Positions 7,357 to 9,020 of a stretch of 9,020 nt of DNA are shown in pieces. Position 1 is the first letter of the stretch. Each line of letters begins with the position of its first letter. The DNA lies in contig VXXH01000211.1 of the NCBI GenBank assembly GCA_009835515.1, forward strand, positions 1-9,020, given 5' to 3'. The DNA comes from Candidatus Poribacteria bacterium (GTDB taxonomy: Bacteria; Poribacteria; WGA-4E; WGA-3G). The notes beneath the pieces were generated by a model. That model saw nothing but the letters and a program-made list of their open reading frames with translations, did not search any database and was not told the DNA's origin. A program made the translations under genes and the position numbers.

Positions 7357-8043
7357 TCAACGGCTTCTCATGCTGACCTGTTGGAACGCTTCTTTCGGTA
7401 AATATTTTCCTAACACTTTTTCAAGGTCTGAGTCCGAAAGCTGCTGTGGCGTGATTAAGACGCATTTGTTCCGTGAACTCGTTGTCCAAGAGGTCTCAAA
7501 ATCCTTATAACTTAATCGACGCTCAGAGAAACTCGCTGGGTTTTGAAAGGATACTTCACTTGTAGCGTCGTTATAACGCGTTAAGGGTAGAATCTCCGGG
7601 TGCCCACGTGAAAATTCGATCTTTACAATCGGAACCCACCCTTTCGCGATAAACGCTTTTAGGACATCGAACGAACAGTTGGAGATAATAGCAGCGTGCT
7701 GTGCTGCGCCACGCGTCTTCGCATAGAAATCATCAAGTCCACCTCTGGTATTCGCGTTCGGTGGTGCCTTGAAAGCGTTTCCAACGTATGGCCGTTCTTG
7801 CAAACGGACGAAAGCATTTTCAGGCAAGCTGGATTGATTCTGTTTTGACTGAGGCGTCATGTTCCTCTCGGCGGCAGTGATCGCGGATTCTGGGACATGG
7901 TATTGACCTTGCGGTGGCGGACCGCAGTTTATTGATAGAAACAGAAAAACAAGCGATGCGACACAAGCGCACACAGTCGAATATGAAGAGTTAGGAAGTC
8001 GTACCTGACGCACTCCTCTTAAAAAAAACGGATGGCGTTTCAT
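7357..8043 (-). CDS. Exported or lipoprotein-like protein with degenerate C39-like peptidase domain
   Basis: A 228-residue protein I cannot name with certainty. A basic N-terminus (KRH, R9, R12, R15) is followed by a hydrophobic stretch at about 23-38 ending in Cys40 (LSINC). This resembles a lipoprotein signal, but the box is atypical (Asn at -1, Ser at -3). Residues 41-100 are polar and low in structure. From about 102 the pattern resembles the later part of C39-like (papain-fold) domains: GGLDDFYAKT, DVLKAFIAKGWVPIVKIEF (126-144), H148, then NP (168-169), YKDFETSW (179-186) and a CVLITP strand (194-199). The catalytic CGPA-type cysteine motif of that family is missing, so it may be an inactive relative; this family call is tentative. 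AAGGAGG lies nine bases before the ATG. It sits between two sugar-metabolism genes on the same strand. Confidence 0.65.
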   Translation of the reverse strand: MKRHPFFLRGVRQVRLPNSSYSTVCACVASLVFLFLSINCGPPPQGQYHVPESAITAAERNMTPQSKQNQSSLPENAFVRLQERPYVGNAFKAPPNANTRGGLDDFYAKTRGAAQHAAIISNCSFDVLKAFIAKGWVPIVKIEFSRGHPEILPLTRYNDATSEVSFQNPASFSERRLSYKDFETSWTTSSRNKCVLITPQQLSDSDLEKVLGKYLPKEAFQQVSMRSR

Positions 8044-8052
8044 AATTTTATT

Positions 8053-8059
8053 CCTCCTT
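8053..8059 (-). promoter_or_regulatory. Strong ribosome binding site of the lipoprotein-like gene
   Basis: On the minus strand AAGGAGG stands nine bases before the ATG at 8043. It supports this start and shows the small hydrophobic-leader protein is probably well translated. Confidence 0.75.
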
Positions 8060-8065
8060 GCACAT

Positions 8066-8089
8066 AGAAACGGCTTGCCTGAGAAACGG
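8066..8089. repeat. Short direct repeat between the dehydrogenase and lipoprotein-like genes
   Basis: AGAAACGG occurs at 8066-8073 and again at 8082-8089, 16 bases apart, within the 60-bp gap. It could be a chance match or a binding site; nothing else supports a function. Confidence 0.2.
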
Positions 8090-8103
8090 TTTACATATCG
8101 TTA

Positions 8104-9020
8104 TCAATCGAGCTTAACTGTTATTTCCCGTTTTTCCTTCCATGACTCCACAATCGCTTCGGTAATCCGTAGTGCTTGCAAGCCATCTCTTCCTGTCGGT
8201 GCGGGCGGGCGATCGGTGAGTAGATCATCAACGAGAGCCGCCATCCGTAGTGCGAATGTCCCATCAAAAGCAAGCTGTTCGGCTCTAAAAATGGAGGGTC
8301 GATATTCTTCAACGACCTGATTATCTCGTTTCATTAGAGTGGCGCGTGAGAGCACATTATTGACCACGATTTCGCCATCAGAACCGCAAATTTCAAGGTG
8401 TTCGATCGGGTGGATAAAATCGCTGTCCCAGCTCGCTAAGAGGGTCGCAACGACTTCCGTTTCATAACGGAACGAGATCGCCATGCTGGTATAACATGCG
8501 TCCTCGCCTTCGCGCGCTTCATGTTGCCGCGGTTTCGCCATCTGCGCACAAACGGCAACAATTTCGCCACCGAACCAGCGGAGCAGATCAATGGCATGCG
8601 TCTCGAGTTCGTAAAGTAGGTAATATTCTCCCTTCCATGTTGAAGCCGGGCCACCTTGCGATAATTTCATGTCTAAGTAATACGTTTGCCCAATTGCCCC
8701 TGCGTCAAACCATTTCCGTGCTTGGACATATCCCGGTGCGAATCGGCGATTGTAGTCGATAGCGAGGTGAACACCCTTCTCTTCTGCTTTGGCTACCATC
8801 TGTTCTGCTTCGTCAATATAAAGCGAGAGCGGTTTCTCGGAAATAACATGTTTACCTGCTTCCAGGCATTCCATCACGGGTTCAAAGTGCAGATGGTCGG
8901 CGGTTACGACATCTACCAAGTCGCATTCTTCATGCGCAAGCATCTCCTGGATGGAGGGATACCACTTGGCAATATTGAGTTCTTCGGCACGTGCTTGCGC
9001 TTTAGCGGCATCTATATCAC
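8104..9020 (-). CDS. Gfo/Idh/MocA family NAD(P)-dependent oxidoreductase, 5' partial
   Basis: This is a cytoplasmic dehydrogenase of the Gfo/Idh/MocA family, whose members oxidise or reduce sugars, inositols or their derivatives with NAD(P). The frame stays open to the right window edge, so the ATG at 8943 is internal; 304 complete residues are visible. The first visible residues (DIDAAKAQARAEEL) are the second strand of the Rossmann fold. About 35 residues with the glycine-rich cofactor loop are missing. The family signature AGKHVISEKPLS is at visible residues 54-65, with the lysine that helps bind and orient substrate at 62. YNRRFAP follows, and ETHAIDLLRWFGG carries the conserved His and Asp (141, 144). 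The C-terminal alpha/beta domain ends at a TGA at 8104-8106. Substrate is unknown. It heads the visible minus-strand cluster with the glycosidase, suggesting sugar catabolism. Confidence 0.9.
   Translation of the reverse strand, partial: DIDAAKAQARAEELNIAKWYPSIQEMLAHEECDLVDVVTADHLHFEPVMECLEAGKHVISEKPLSLYIDEAEQMVAKAEEKGVHLAIDYNRRFAPGYVQARKWFDAGAIGQTYYLDMKLSQGGPASTWKGEYYLLYELETHAIDLLRWFGGEIVAVCAQMAKPRQHEAREGEDACYTSMAISFRYETEVVATLLASWDSDFIHPIEHLEICGSDGEIVVNNVLSRATLMKRDNQVVEEYRPSIFRAEQLAFDGTFALRMAALVDDLLTDRPPAPTGRDGLQALRITEAIVESWKEKREITVKLD

Noticed and set aside
8943..9020. ATG at 8943 as the start of the oxidoreductase
   Set aside because: The frame stays open to the edge and the upstream residues are the second strand of the Rossmann fold, so the gene continues outside the window.

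Overview
The window looks like bacterial chromosome of moderate GC, packed with genes on both strands. There is no phage, plasmid, tRNA or rRNA signal. The mix of genes is an ECF sigma factor fused to WD40 propellers, a GH127/DUF1680 glycosidase, a Gfo/Idh/MocA sugar dehydrogenase and tandem ABC-2 permeases. This mix fits a complex, carbohydrate-degrading lineage such as Candidatus Poribacteria or a planctomycete-like bacterium. That assignment is inference from gene content; no marker gene is present.

Layout. Positions 2-2772 (+) hold two consecutive, clearly paralogous ABC-2 permeases. The first is cut by the left window edge. A short inverted-repeat element sits in the 101-bp gap between them. 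No ATPase is visible; it would be expected upstream. Positions 2872-5376 (+) hold an 834-residue ECF sigma factor whose C-terminal three quarters are 14 WD40 repeats, enough for two seven-bladed propellers. It meets the minus-strand block tail to tail with only 16 bp between stops. The minus-strand block, in transcription order, is a Gfo/Idh/MocA oxidoreductase (cut by the right edge), a small exported or lipoprotein-like protein resembling a C39-like peptidase without its Cys, and a GH127-type beta-L-arabinofuranosidase. The gaps are about 60 bp, so the three are probably co-transcribed.

How the genes may work together. The minus-strand genes suggest intracellular handling of a sugar or glycoside: GH127 cleavage plus NAD(P)-dependent sugar oxidation. 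The plus-strand permeases are an export or envelope ABC module of unknown substrate. The sigma-WD40 protein is the most unusual item. It has no membrane segment, and the sigma/WD40 junction carries an almost ideal in-frame Shine-Dalgarno and ATG that could yield a free 651-residue WD40 protein. That would be a one-gene, two-product regulator. This is a hypothesis from the sequence only.
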